Shown here in pieces: positions 59,908-62,604 of a stretch of DNA of 64,000 nucleotides. The notes under the pieces were generated by a model. The model saw nothing but the letters and a program-made list of their open reading frames with translations. It searched no databases and was not told where the DNA came from. Within the stretch, counting starts at the first letter, position 1, and each line of letters begins with the position of its first letter. This stretch comes from Sipunculus nudus (lineage: Eukaryota > Annelida > Sipuncula > Golfingiida > Sipunculidae): positions 53,155,618 through 53,219,617 of the forward strand of contig CM049317.1 in the NCBI GenBank assembly GCA_026874595.1. Direction: 5' to 3'. A program made the translations under genes and the position numbers.

Positions 59908-62604
59908 ATGAGCTTAAAGAATCATCGCTTTCAGTGTTTCTGTATTAAAAATAATACGCTTGATATAATATTTGTTCTCTCCTTTCTTGGTAGGAATTGA
60001 ATATATAACCAAGATATACATTTAATAATACCTGAATATAATAGGAAAATAGCATTCTTTGTCCTGAAATTTTGCAGTGGTGGTTGAAGGTGCTGTAGTC
60101 ATTGGTATAATTGGCGGATCCAGTGTCGCCGCCCTGGTGGTGGTTATTGCAGCTTCAGTGATTGTTTACCGGTAGGTCACTGCCAATTGACAGAAATTAG
60201 ATTTTCAAATTCGAACACAGGTTTTAATTTGCCTTGCCTGTGTTATACTTTCATCGTGACCTACGTAATTATATCAAGAACATTTTACTGCAATAATTTG
60301 AGATATTCTAGTGCTCTTACAAGATTTAAGCAATTTAATCAGATGCAATGAGCTTTTAATAAGCAGTTTCACCACATCATAGCAGTATAGGTATGGCATC
60401 TGGATCTGCTAACGGAACAATCCCCCCCCCCCCCACCCTCACACATCCTGAAGTTAATATACGGATATCGTACCAAGTTTATCTATACAATCATTTACAT
60501 ACCCACTTAGTCTTAAGCTCACAGCGAACTAGTCCTTCCGGATGTTTGTGTATGTCTCAATCAGAAACACGTAACCTGCCCTGTGTTTAATTCATATGTT
60601 TAAATCCCAGTACCTCGACTTTATGACTCATTTCCATTTCAGTTTAATTAAATGTGTCGAGTGAAAATGTATTTCAGTTAAGATTATTTGTAAATTTGCT
60701 TCAAGTTAAGCTCATAATTGTAAATCAAAAAGTGACAGGTTTGCTCATAAATTCAGTATGAGAGATAAAATAGTGTTTCCATAATGCAGTAAAAGGCGTC
60801 GAGTTTGATTTAGACTGCCTTATTAAATAAATGAAGAATTCAAATACACACATTTCCTCTAAAACATTGATCATCAAACCAGCTTCATTCGTCTTCGCTT
60901 GTTCACTTTCATTCCAGTTCATTTACAGTTGAGTTCAATTTATTTCGATCAGTTTAATTCTAACTAAAGATTGACCTCAGGAAAATATTTTTTTTTCAGA
61001 TGTGACGAAATGACAATTATATTCGCCATTTTACACTTATAATGTTTCTCTTACAGGTACACAAGTTTATGCAGTAAGCCACGAAGGTATGTTAATCGAC
61101 ATTTACACCTGTTGTGAACAAAATGCTTCCTGTTGTTAACGGCAAAGGACATATGGCTTTTTAAGCCAATACGAAAAAAAAATACCATTTTACGAAGATC
61201 GGATAATATTGTTGTTTTTCTTTGGGAAAATTGGACAACTGTTAGATAAATAAGTGCCTCTGTTATCATAATTGTCAACGTATTGTGGTCTTGCCATGCT
61301 TGACCCAAGTGTTGCTAATTTTTACTCCAGCAGCCTTCGTTTGCTCGGTCAGAATTCTTGTGTATCCCATTAGCACATTCAAGATAGTTATTGGTCACTT
61401 GTGTGACTTGTTTAAATAATCTAAATACCTCCATCTTAAAATTAAATTATTTACACTAAAAATCTGCATTCCAAGGAATGCAAACAACCGTCATGTGGGT
61501 TTCCTATTATGGGATGCTCCAAAACTCATGTTTGTTTTCTCTTGTTCGGCTCACTTTCTCAGTCCTTTCGTGCATATATGCCTGTATAGTTGTGGATATT
61601 CCGTGTTACCGTTCCTGAATCACACAACAACCTTACACACATAAACACACACAACTACACACAACACACACGAACGGGAACCATGATACCCTTCTGGTGC
61701 AGGCAATAACAGATATCCTAAACACTAGTTTTGGATATATTCTGTTAAATTTATATATAAATGGTCATATTGTATTATATGCAACGCGCCTATTCTCTCT
61801 GTCGTAAGTAGTTGTTTGGATCTAATAATAATAATAATAATATAAAGTTTCTCATTAATTAGACACATCAATATTTTCAGCAAAACCGAAGAAGAGGGCG
61901 GTGGCCATGGCGACTTCGACACTGACGGTGAGAAACTAGTTCCCCGGATTACTCTAGAGGGCGTAACCAGCGACTGTGGTGACGTTTCTTTGTTGGTACC
62001 CAAAGTTACAAGCCGGTTATCTGCCCAACCATACGCCCGCAGTTCAAACTCGGCTGACAGCATAGGCGTGGAATCACCTGGGCAGCACCCTGCACTCCTC
62101 ACGGCTTCGTCATATGGTGTTCGATCCCGCTCGTACTCTCACGGCTCAGGGCCTATTCGTGATACGTACAGCAATAGAGGTAACAGCCATGCACTGGATC
62201 AGAGACAAACATCTCCTTACGGATCTCGTCAAATGGTCAACCAACCGCGTGCAGCAGGGAACCCGAACTACGGTCCCACGCAAAGCATGTCGCAACATCC
62301 AAATTATCAGTCACAGTTGCATGAGATAAGGTACGCAGGAAGCTCTTATAATGACGGTGTGTATACAGACGTCCAGCTGGTCGTTCCAGATGTACCACCC
62401 AGACATCGTTCTCATTCCAACGCGAATGAAACCCATGTTGGCGAATTTGGGCCGCCTCGACACAGCTCAGTTTATGCTCCTGGCCATGGACACAGTTATC
62501 CTCCAGACGGACAAACATACTCAGCAGGAAGCGTATATAACACGGGGGCGCATGGTCCGTCACAGTACGATGGCTATTACTATCCGGAAGACCAAACTTT
62601 TTGA
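1079..62604 (+). CDS. Multi-WSC, Ig and ephrin-receptor-like single-pass membrane protein (26 exons, 5'-partial)
   Basis: The gene was assembled by eye from AG/GT boundaries, open frames and phase agreement. Exons (start-end): 1079-1254, 10417-10587, 11600-11687, 13460-13527, 16105-16185, 22494-22656, 28361-28524, 31246-31420, 31909-32063, 33703-33825, 34333-34411, 34919-35004, 36574-36657, 37693-37864, 40716-40852, 42553-42748, 44642-44823, 45332-45559, 47231-47506, 48201-48384, 53133-53249, 56670-56829, 59098-59262, 60078-60171, 61057-61086, 61881-62604. Domain order is half WSC1, weak Ig-like, beta module, WSC2-WSC3, beta module, WSC4-WSC5, linker, I-set Ig, cysteine-rich beta module, GCC2/GCC3, transmembrane helix, Tyr-rich tail. 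WSC domains in other proteins are cysteine-rich modules linked to carbohydrate binding (yeast Wsc sensors, polycystin-1), so a glycan-sensing or adhesion receptor is inferred. I recognise no named orthologue. The 48384/53133 junction is out of phase and unresolved. The N-terminus lies outside the window. Confidence 0.85.
1597..1775. mobile_element. Pogo/Tigger-like terminal fragment
   Basis: Repeated TTCGACACA/TGTGTCGAA motifs with GTGAAACCTCG and GAAGGGACCCTC, the layout of pogo-like terminal regions. Only one end is clear and no transposase is seen. Confidence 0.45.
1985..2169 (+). pseudogene. Orphan exon related to the pre-Ig linker exon, ending in an in-frame stop
   Basis: An acceptor-like TTTTTTACGCAG is followed by a frame that continues exon 1079-1254 in phase 1 and starts PLPLAKM. 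This resembles the start PLPFTDM of exon 45332-45559, which also directly follows a WSC second-half exon. Over the next 30 residues I count about 8 identities (P, L, P, M, F, F, D, I) plus a W one position out of register. The frame ends at TAG 2170-2172 with no phase-1 donor before it. It may be an alternative last exon giving a short secreted form, or a decayed exon. No AATAAA is seen close downstream. Confidence 0.4.
2302..2884. mobile_element. Nested MITE with ~25-bp inverted ends
   Basis: Starts TACATTCGGAACTCCTCGG and ends CCGACGAGTGTCGATTGTA, imperfect inverted repeats. It is missing from the related copy at 14322-15255, which marks it as an insertion. No coding capacity. Confidence 0.6.
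3178..3504. mobile_element. hAT-like MITE (AGGGGCGGAT ends)
   Basis: Begins AGGGGCGGATTTAGGG and ends CTGTATCCGCCCCT. Flanks ACATACAC and GCATACAT look like an 8-bp target duplication with two changes. The related repeat at 14322-15255 has the empty site near 14685. GC-rich, 327 bp, non-coding. Confidence 0.65.
3984..5740. mobile_element. Foldback element with minisatellite arms
   Basis: Perfect 24-bp terminal inverted repeat (TACGGTGGCTGATTTAGGAC...) and a 6-bp target duplication CCCTGT at 3978-3983 and 5741-5746. Each arm continues with palindromic CTCGAGAT motifs and then tandem 20-23-bp units (GCAAAAAAAAATTTTAGGAA on the left at 4066-4275, the complement at 5428-5656). The arms could pair over nearly 300 bp. 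The centre holds C-runs and no credible gene. Confidence 0.8.
5830..6780. other. Intron sequence without recognised features
   Basis: I see no exon, terminal repeat or array here. Short open frames lack splice support. Confidence 0.5.
6781..10301 (+). mobile_element. Tandem-core element H1 (Helentron/pearl-like candidate)
   Basis: Left end TTTTAGCTCAGCTGACTG, right end GAGCGTCATGACCCATGGGT followed by CACTTGTT. The core has about six ~337-bp units (each with TTAACAGGGCACAAAT and CTGCAGACTGGTGGCGCC blocks), then a separate ~279-bp array. A near-identical end pair bounds 48411-52330. The short palindrome near the 3' end recalls Helitron-type ends, but the CTRR terminus is lacking, so the class is unsure. 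Confidence 0.7.
9122..9960 (+). repeat. ~279-bp tandem array inside H1
   Basis: Three full units starting at GGTGGCGCCACCTACATT-like text near 9122, 9401 and 9680, with part of a fourth at 9957. Each contains CAAGCTCATATCTCGGGAAC and GGGCTAAAATCA. It differs in sequence from the ~337-bp units but shares the GGCGCCACC palindrome. Confidence 0.85.
10417..10587 (+). CDS. Exon: weakly Ig-like extracellular segment
   Basis: Acceptor CTTTGCAG, donor C|GTAAGC; phase 1 in and 1 out. In the frame that agrees with both neighbours it reads [16 protein letters not shown], then NHNWWSSMD, a C-to-W spacing like the B and C strands of an Ig fold. The second Ig cysteine is not obvious. A second frame is also open through the exon, so the frame rests on splice phase and the resemblance to the Ig exon at 47231. 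Confidence 0.65.
10610..10790 (+). repeat. Interspersed repeat-like block
   Basis: Text such as CACCAAAGAGGTCATGTTAC and GAATTACGCAAACGCTACTG resembles a repeat I associate with many marine invertebrate genomes. Only one copy is in the window, so this rests on recall. Confidence 0.3.
11293..11553. mobile_element. Short element with CAGTGGCGTCAA ends, containing (TA)n
   Basis: Starts CAGTGGCGTCAATTTATC and ends TTTTGACGCACCTG, imperfect inverted ends matching the outer element at 17830-21311. Inside is a (TA)n run at 11390-11426. No clear target duplication. Confidence 0.5.
11600..11687 (+). CDS. Exon: start of first beta module
   Basis: Acceptor TGTTCACAG, donor GGAG|GTAAGT; phase 1 in, 2 out. 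It encodes [19 protein letters not shown] followed by alternating hydrophobics ([10 protein letters not shown]) typical of a beta strand. The GVW motif and the phase match exons 33703 and 34333 of the second module. Confidence 0.7.
11690..12480. other. Intron sequence without recognised features
   Basis: AT-rich, no exon with supported boundaries and no repeat seen elsewhere in the window. Confidence 0.5.
12490..12880 (+). repeat. CA-tailed interspersed family, copy 1
   Basis: Begins near ATGCATTCCCACGAACGCAGG, then CTTCGCCATGTTGGCGATCC, and ends in (CA)n. Related copies are at 32755-33105, 37930-38225 (inverted), 61460-61690 and 63310-63605. Confidence 0.7.
13460..13527 (+). CDS. Exon: first beta module, central strands
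   Basis: A short 68-bp exon with acceptor TTCTTCCCCCAG and donor C|GTAAGA; phase 2 in, 1 out. It encodes [19 protein letters not shown], a cysteine followed by two strands. The equivalent exon in the second module is 34919-35004, with the same phases and a C-hydrophobic start. Confidence 0.7.
13912..14325 (-). mobile_element. TTAA-bounded MITE
   Basis: Bounded by TTAA at 13912-13915 and 14322-14325, with inverted end text CACCTACCTTTAAAGGG and AGGTGATTAGGTCCC. A second copy lies in the other orientation at 52384-52856. Non-coding. Confidence 0.65.
14322..15255 (+). mobile_element. TTAA-bounded MITE, intact copy B
   Basis: Ends TTAAGGGGGAACATGACACT and AGTGTCATGTTCCTCCTTAA form a near-perfect inverted repeat with TTAA at both edges, as in TTAA-specific (piggyBac-like) elements. 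It shares its left TTAA with the neighbouring MITE. It serves as the empty-site reference for copy A at 2216-5810. Confidence 0.75.
15532..15606. repeat. (TA)n array
   Basis: About 37 uninterrupted TA units. Other long arrays lie at 11390-11426, 17141-17184, 31181-31214, 31758-31790, 46959-46986 and 63967-64000 (running off the window). Confidence 0.95.
16105..16185 (+). CDS. Exon: first beta module, last segment
   Basis: Acceptor TTTCTTTCAG, donor A|GTAAGT; phase 1 in and out. It encodes a DNPLDC motif and ends in a strand-like LYEFALT. Exon 36574-36657 ([17 protein letters not shown]) has the same phases and layout, so the two are taken as duplicates. Confidence 0.7.
16360..17141 (+). mobile_element. 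Degraded LTR-like sequence with TATA box
   Basis: Diverged copy of the sequence at 43204-44009 in the opposite orientation. It has TATATAAAGGGGCTG with TATA at 16614-16621, a long leader, and ends GGTTCCGTAACA directly at a (TA)n tract. The left end is eroded. Confidence 0.55.
17240..17480. repeat. Half copy of the 28800-29143 foldback repeat
   Basis: Shares CAGACCAGTGAGAGCGGGTG, GAGCTGGATGCACAATGC and TTGCTCTGTGCCCACCCTG with the right arm of the foldback at 28800-29143. Confidence 0.7.
18835..20522. mobile_element. hAT-like non-autonomous element with 8-bp TSD
   Basis: Exact 8-bp duplication GTACACAT at 18827-18834 and 20523-20530. Ends AAGAGCCCTGCGCGG and CCGCGCAGGGCTCTA are inverted repeats. 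Subterminal CCCGCCCCGCGGGC and GCGGGGCGGGTG blocks are strongly GC-rich against an AT-rich interior. No transposase frame. Confidence 0.85.
19244..19463. repeat. Perfect long palindrome (hairpin)
   Basis: Arms 19298-19362 and 19381-19445 are exact reverse complements over 65 bp with an 18-bp loop. A further 20 bp outside (19244-19263 and 19444-19463) also pairs, with 34 extra bases on the left side only. Confidence 0.95.
21380..22348. mobile_element. Pogo/Tigger-like MITE with TA target duplication
   Basis: Starts TACAGTAGAGCGCCG and ends CGGCGCTTTACTGTA, with TA at both edges. Subterminal GGAAAAACGAATTTTCGG occurs near both ends. 969 bp, no transposase. Confidence 0.8.
22494..22656 (+). CDS. 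Exon: N-terminal half of WSC2
   Basis: Acceptor TTCCCTAG, donor ACAG|GTAAAG; phase 1 in, 2 out. It encodes [10 protein letters not shown], then [19 protein letters not shown]. The C, C-x2-C and the GYSSFGF core are the first half of a WSC domain. Confidence 0.85.
24391..26573. mobile_element. 2.18-kb hAT-like insertion with 9-bp duplication
   Basis: Flanked exactly by GTCATAAGC at 24382-24390 and 26574-26582. Ends AGGGTTGTTTGATG and AATAACAACCCTT are short inverted repeats, and both subterminal regions carry TTTAAATC-type text. No long frame remains; an inverted piece of the H family sits inside at 26255-26348. Confidence 0.75.
26255..26348 (-). repeat. Inverted H-family left end
   Basis: Contains GTGCCCTGTTAACGG and TAGTCAGCTGAGCTAAAA, the reverse complement of the left end of H1 and H2. 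It lies inside the 24391-26573 insertion. Confidence 0.75.
26803..26850. repeat. (TA)n array
   Basis: Perfect TA run in the intron between the two halves of WSC2. Confidence 0.95.
27397..28150 (+). mobile_element. Tandem-core element H4, fragment
   Basis: AGTCATCTGAGCTAAAGCAA, a run of GTCTGTC text, then about two ~337-bp units with CTGCAGACTTGTGGCACC. It ends about 210 bp before exon 28361. Confidence 0.7.
28361..28524 (+). CDS. Exon: C-terminal half of WSC2
   Basis: Acceptor TTTTTTCCAG, donor AAG|GTGAGA; phase 2 in, 1 out. It begins [11 protein letters not shown] where other WSC second halves have a CxC pair, so one cysteine appears to be replaced. Later cysteines (GSC, GRC, KHC) remain. 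Divergent, but the position, phase and spacing fit. Confidence 0.75.
28800..29143. mobile_element. Foldback repeat, 344 bp
   Basis: The left arm (TTGTAAAGCAAGATTCTCTG ... GCATTGTGCATCCAGCTCCA) is the reverse complement of the right arm (TGGAGCTGGATGCACAATGC ... AGAACCTTGCTATACATAAC) with modest divergence and a central spacer of roughly 50 bp. The right arm recurs at 17240-17480. Confidence 0.8.
29170..30900. other. Intron sequence, mostly featureless
   Basis: AT-rich, with an ATT/TTA microsatellite at 30313-30365. No exon with supported boundaries. Confidence 0.5.
30946..31034. repeat. (AC)n then (AT)n array
   Basis: Twelve or so AC units run straight into about 30 AT units, upstream of the WSC3 exon. 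Confidence 0.95.
31246..31420 (+). CDS. Exon: N-terminal half of WSC3
   Basis: Acceptor GGTTTTCCAG, donor CTGG|GTATGA; phase 1 in, 2 out. It encodes [17 protein letters not shown] and [17 protein letters not shown], the classic C, then C-x3-C-x5-FxYA core of a WSC domain. It directly follows a (TA)n tract, so the intron end is short. Confidence 0.9.
31909..32063 (+). CDS. Exon: C-terminal half of WSC3
   Basis: Acceptor GCTTTTAG, donor GATG|GTAAGA; phase 2 in, 1 out. It encodes [18 protein letters not shown], then [17 protein letters not shown], matching the CxC, C, C-G and final Y-x2-Y of the WSC family. This is the best preserved WSC pair in the window. Confidence 0.9.
32505..32641 (+). repeat. 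69-bp tandem duplication
   Basis: Two copies of a unit containing GTTTAATCATGTGACCAGTG and ATATCTTGTAAAAAAA. Confidence 0.85.
32755..33105 (+). repeat. CA-tailed interspersed family, copy 2
   Basis: AATCTGCATTCGAAGAAATG, a T/G run, TGGTATGCTCCCCAAT, then CA-rich text ending GCGAACGGGAC. Confidence 0.7.
33385..33650 (+). repeat. 130-bp tandem duplication
   Basis: Two diverged copies sharing AAATTGCTGAAAGTGAGAGA and CAGCAATGC, ending GAAAATGTAGT. They lie immediately upstream of exon 33703. Confidence 0.85.
33703..33825 (+). CDS. Exon: start of second beta module
   Basis: Acceptor CATTTTTCAG, donor ACAG|GTACGA; phase 1 in and out. It encodes [15 protein letters not shown], then the strand-like IIIYEYQVF. 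The GVW motif matches exon 11600, the start of the first module. Confidence 0.8.
34083..34261. repeat. Two (TA)n arrays flanking a hairpin
   Basis: TA runs at 34083-34129 and 34232-34261 enclose an exact 17-bp inverted repeat (GGAAAGGGTATACACAG at 34130-34146, complement at 34177-34193) with a 30-bp loop. Confidence 0.85.
34333..34411 (+). CDS. Exon: second beta module, acidic insert
   Basis: Acceptor ATACTACAG, donor TTG|GTATGT; phase 1 in, 2 out. It encodes an acidic, helix-like stretch ([15 protein letters not shown]) ending RIRQHW. The first module has no separate counterpart; exon 11600 spans the same phases, so this exon was gained here or lost there. Confidence 0.75.
34919..35004 (+). 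CDS. Exon: second beta module, central strands
   Basis: Acceptor GTGATAG, donor CTAG|GTCAGT; phase 2 in, 1 out. It encodes [11 protein letters not shown], then NTAFVTYIL. It is the counterpart of exon 13460 by phase, by the cysteine followed by hydrophobics, and by order. Confidence 0.75.
35208..35340 (+). repeat. Interspersed repeat pair, copy 1
   Basis: Shares CAGTACCTGTTCTGAGC-like text, GCTCTGTCAGCGGGAGGAAT and the following CAT-GACTTAGCCAGTC pattern with 38675-38832. Unclassified. Confidence 0.6.
35702..35909. mobile_element. hAT-like MITE, second copy of the AGGGGCGGAT family
   Basis: Starts AGAAGCGGATCCGGGGATGG and ends AATCCTGGATTCGCCCC. Flanks GGCACTGC and CGCACTGT agree at 6 of 8 bases. 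Same layout as 3178-3504, with a long C-run inside. Confidence 0.65.
36574..36657 (+). CDS. Exon: second beta module, last segment
   Basis: Acceptor TATATTTCAG, donor GCA|GTAAGT; phase 1 in and out. It encodes [19 protein letters not shown]. The NRS site is a possible N-glycosylation sequon. Its counterpart is exon 16105. Confidence 0.8.
36660..37690. other. Intron sequence without recognised features
   Basis: AT-rich intron between the second beta module and WSC4. No repeat or exon recognised. Confidence 0.5.
37693..37864 (+). CDS. Exon: N-terminal half of WSC4
   Basis: Acceptor TTTTTACAG, donor GAA|GTATGT; phase 1 in, 2 out. It encodes [30 protein letters not shown] and LPYAAIM, the WSC core of C, C-x3-C and an aromatic-Ala motif. 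Confidence 0.88.
37930..38225 (-). repeat. CA-tailed interspersed family, inverted copy
   Basis: On the minus strand reads CAGATTTC-like start as AATCTGCATTCTAAGGATTG, GCATCCC and onwards to GGACGGGAATGAACAC. Same order as the plus-strand copies; the CA tail is reduced. Confidence 0.65.
38675..38832 (+). repeat. Interspersed repeat pair, copy 2
   Basis: Diverged copy of 35208-35340, with GGCTCTGTCAGTGGGAGGAA and CACGTTAAGGG at the end. Confidence 0.6.
38840..40190. other. Intron sequence without recognised features
   Basis: No array, terminal repeat or supported exon seen. Confidence 0.5.
40226..40390 (+). repeat. 32-bp tandem repeat, five copies
   Basis: Unit GCTGAAACTAACTGTTACGG plus GGTAACATAAAA. 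The last unit passes directly into LTR-like text, so the array lies within an LTR remnant. Confidence 0.9.
40391..40610 (+). mobile_element. LTR-retroelement remnant with tRNA-Pro-like primer-binding site
   Basis: The LTR-like end (TAACATAAAAGCGGACCGAA) is followed at 40421-40433 by TGGGGGCTCGTCC, which matches the first 13 bases of the known tRNA-Pro primer-binding site. A second LTR-like block starts at TGTTACGGGGTTACATAAAA near 40528 after only about 95 bp, so nearly the whole interior is deleted. Confidence 0.5.
40716..40852 (+). CDS. Exon: C-terminal half of WSC4
   Basis: Acceptor ATTTGTAG, donor GTCG|GTACGT; phase 2 in, 1 out. It encodes [29 protein letters not shown] and MRLYRV. The HCYCG motif is diagnostic of the WSC second half. 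Confidence 0.88.
40860..42550. other. Intron sequence, little recognised
   Basis: Contains TCCG/CGGA-rich text in opposite orientations at about 41543-41580 and 42442-42487 (CGGACACGGATAC against GTATCCGTACTCGTGTCCGG), possibly the ends of an element. Nothing else supported. Confidence 0.4.
42553..42748 (+). CDS. Exon: N-terminal half of WSC5
   Basis: Acceptor TTTCTTTAAG, donor ATAG|GTGAGA; phase 1 in, 2 out. A 30-residue lead ([17 protein letters not shown]) precedes the WSC core [28 protein letters not shown]. The WSC segment is short, and the extra cysteines upstream may belong to a linker. Confidence 0.82.
42845..42905. repeat. (TA)n array
   Basis: About 30 TA units roughly 100 bp after the WSC5 N-half exon. 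Confidence 0.95.
43204..44009 (-). mobile_element. Probable solo LTR
   Basis: Read on the minus strand it starts TGTCACAGGTGCCC and ends GGTTCCGTAACA, giving TG...CA ends within an imperfect TGTYAC inverted repeat. It holds a TATATGAAGAGGCTG promoter-like site matching the TATA region of 16360-17141. It is bounded by TA-rich sequence, so the target duplication is unclear. No internal retroelement genes remain. Confidence 0.6.
44031..44465. repeat. Cluster of (TA)n and (TC)n arrays
   Basis: TA runs at 44031-44062, 44230-44281 and 44399-44460 with a TC-rich block at 44340-44398. A CTTTTCTGTGTATAC motif between them also occurs by the hairpin at 34130. Confidence 0.9.
44642..44823 (+). CDS. Exon: C-terminal half of WSC5
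   Basis: Acceptor CCTTGAAG, donor CCAC|GTAAGA; phase 2 in, 1 out. It encodes [19 protein letters not shown] and [13 protein letters not shown], then a Pro/Ala spacer. The CYC, C-x3-C, CGG and Y-x3-Y positions all fit WSC. Confidence 0.88.
45332..45559 (+). CDS. Exon: hydrophilic linker before the Ig domain
   Basis: Acceptor GATTTTCAAG, donor ACAG|GTTAGT; phase 1 in and out. It encodes [10 protein letters not shown], an amphipathic segment ([18 protein letters not shown]), then an acidic, Gly/Ser-rich stretch with a SGR-x-I repeat. It has no cysteines and no recognised domain. The start resembles the orphan exon at 1985. Confidence 0.75.
45560..47230. other. Intron sequence, mostly featureless
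   Basis: Contains a G-run at 45776-45787, a TA tract at 46959-46986 and an AAT microsatellite at 47160-47203. No supported exon. Confidence 0.5.
47231..47506 (+). CDS. Exon: I-set immunoglobulin domain
   Basis: Acceptor CTTTGTTAG, donor ATTG|GTGAGT; a symmetrical phase 1-1 exon, the usual form for a shuffled Ig module. It shows [10 protein letters not shown] (B strand Cys), LKFQWMKGD (C strand Trp), [19 protein letters not shown] and [11 protein letters not shown] (F strand Cys). The whole domain is in one exon of 276 bp. This is the most secure domain call in the gene. Confidence 0.93.
47507..48200. other. Intron sequence without recognised features
   Basis: AT-rich intron between the Ig exon and the next exon. 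Confidence 0.5.
48201..48384 (+). CDS. Exon: cysteine-rich beta segment after the Ig domain
   Basis: Acceptor TTTCTGTTCAG, phase 1 in. It encodes [29 protein letters not shown] and GNCS. The strong donor TTC|GTAAGC ends in phase 2, but the next exon found (53133) is phase 0. A weaker donor GTGGGC at 48371 would give phase 0 but drop VGNC. A microexon between them is also possible. Spacing of NCS then MREELW resembles NPCS then MREKEKLL in exon 36574. A long repeat element starts 26 bp after the donor. Confidence 0.7.
48411..52330 (+). mobile_element. Tandem-core element H2, complete (Helentron/pearl-like candidate)
   Basis: Left end TTTTAGCTCAGCTGACTG, right end CAGCTGAGCGTCATGGCCCA followed by TGGGCCACTTGTT. 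Between them are about 11 units of 327-342 bp. Each unit runs TTAACAGGGCACAAATCGTA, ACCTAGAATCTTC, TTAGGTCTCTGTTACCC, TTGATCATGGAGTGTTCCAT, CTGCAGACTGGTGGCGCCAC. Two adjacent units near 50850-51530 and 51520-52200 are a recent larger duplication. No transposase or helicase frame. Confidence 0.85.
52384..52856 (+). mobile_element. TTAA-bounded MITE, second copy
   Basis: TTAA at 52384-52387 and 52853-52856; ends TTAAAGGGGCCCAATCACC and GGTTAATGGACACCTTTAA. Inverted relative to the copy at 13912-14325. Confidence 0.65.
53133..53249 (+). CDS. Exon: cysteine pair segment
   Basis: Acceptor TGTCTTCATAG, donor ACAG|GTAATA; phase 0-0, 39 codons. It encodes [16 protein letters not shown], then [19 protein letters not shown]. 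The C-x3-C and following helix lead into the next exon in phase. Confidence 0.72.
53250..56669. other. Long intron, mostly featureless
   Basis: GGGCAGCGGCGTACCTAGC followed by GCCGCCC text at 53488-53545 looks like a hAT-type element end, but no partner end is seen. A C-run lies at 55697-55708. No exon with supported boundaries. Confidence 0.45.
56670..56829 (+). CDS. Exon: entry to the ephrin-receptor-like module
   Basis: Acceptor GCCATTACAG, donor TGCA|GTAAGT; phase 0 in, 1 out. It encodes [15 protein letters not shown], two possible glycosylation sequons (NATT, NETV) and [13 protein letters not shown]. The CPAGF-x-C motif is the usual lead-in to GCC2/GCC3 repeats in proteins such as SVEP1. 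Confidence 0.82.
56830..58430. other. Intron with CGATTTTATCGG-rich text
   Basis: From 57040 to 57310 the motif TCGGCCGATT and relatives recur (CGATTTTATCGGCCGA, CGATTTTGTCGGCG), with one more at 58370. This suggests a degraded repeat; ends were not found. Confidence 0.4.
58435..58690. mobile_element. Short MITE with AAGCTGTGTTTAC ends
   Basis: Left AAGCTGTGTTTACTAGGCGC and right GCGCCCGGTAAACACAGCTT are inverted, 18 of 20 matching. Partly repeated text (ATGCGGAATGAGAC) follows to about 58770. No target duplication identified. Confidence 0.65.
59098..59262 (+). CDS. Exon: GCC2/GCC3 (ephrin-receptor-like) cysteine module
   Basis: Acceptor TTTGTAAACAG, donor AATG|GTAAAT; phase 1 in and out. 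It encodes [27 protein letters not shown] and [12 protein letters not shown], ending in SCLN. The C-x2-G-[TF]-Y and C-x2-C spacing matches the GCC2/GCC3 family, which often sits just outside the membrane, as here. Confidence 0.9.
59290..59477 (+). mobile_element. tRNA-derived SINE
   Basis: GGTTCGATTCC at 59354-59364 is a B box inside a T-arm (CGGGTTCGATTCCCG), preceded by an A-box-like TAAGTCGAGAGATAAAATG. The body has GTGGTTTCCTCCGGCTTCC, followed by a short repeated tail. It is not a functional tRNA: the acceptor and anticodon stems do not close. Confidence 0.7.
59478..59697 (+). repeat. 31-bp minisatellite, seven copies
   Basis: Unit ATGAACTGGTATAACTATCG plus AAAAGCCTAGT, seven essentially identical copies head to tail, starting where the SINE body ends. 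Confidence 0.95.
59850..59911. repeat. (TA)n array
   Basis: About 30 TA units with one interruption, in the intron before the transmembrane exon. Confidence 0.95.
60078..60171 (+). CDS. Exon: transmembrane helix
   Basis: Acceptor AATTTTGCAG, donor CCG|GTAGGT; phase 1 in, 2 out. It encodes [14 protein letters not shown], then [18 protein letters not shown]: about 25 hydrophobic residues ending in YR, a stop-transfer signal. This gives a type I topology with all the domains above outside the cell. Confidence 0.9.
60172..61056. other. Intron sequence without recognised features
   Basis: Intron between the transmembrane exon and the microexon; a C-run at 60422-60434 only. Confidence 0.5.
61057..61086 (+). 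CDS. Microexon: juxtamembrane basic segment
   Basis: A 30-bp exon with acceptor CTCTTACAG and donor GAAG|GTATGT; phase 2 in and out. It encodes [10 protein letters not shown], a basic stretch expected just inside the membrane. Both neighbours also use phase 2, so skipping it would keep the frame; regulated inclusion is possible. Confidence 0.75.
61460..61690 (+). repeat. CA-tailed interspersed family, copy 3
   Basis: AAAATCTGCATTCCAAGGAA, TGGGATGCTCCAAAACTC, then CA-rich text ending ACACGAACGGGAACC. Confidence 0.7.
61881..62604 (+). CDS. Last exon: tyrosine-rich cytoplasmic tail
   Basis: Acceptor ATATTTTCAG, phase 2 in; runs 240 codons to TGA 62602-62604. Low-complexity tail rich in Ser, Gly, Pro, His and Tyr. 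It contains an acidic start (KTEEEGGG), many spaced tyrosines ([44 protein letters not shown]) and no kinase or known catalytic domain. YTDV at 62362-62373 is a Y-x2-V site of the kind SH2 domains bind. Signalling by recruitment is inferred, not shown. Confidence 0.85.
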
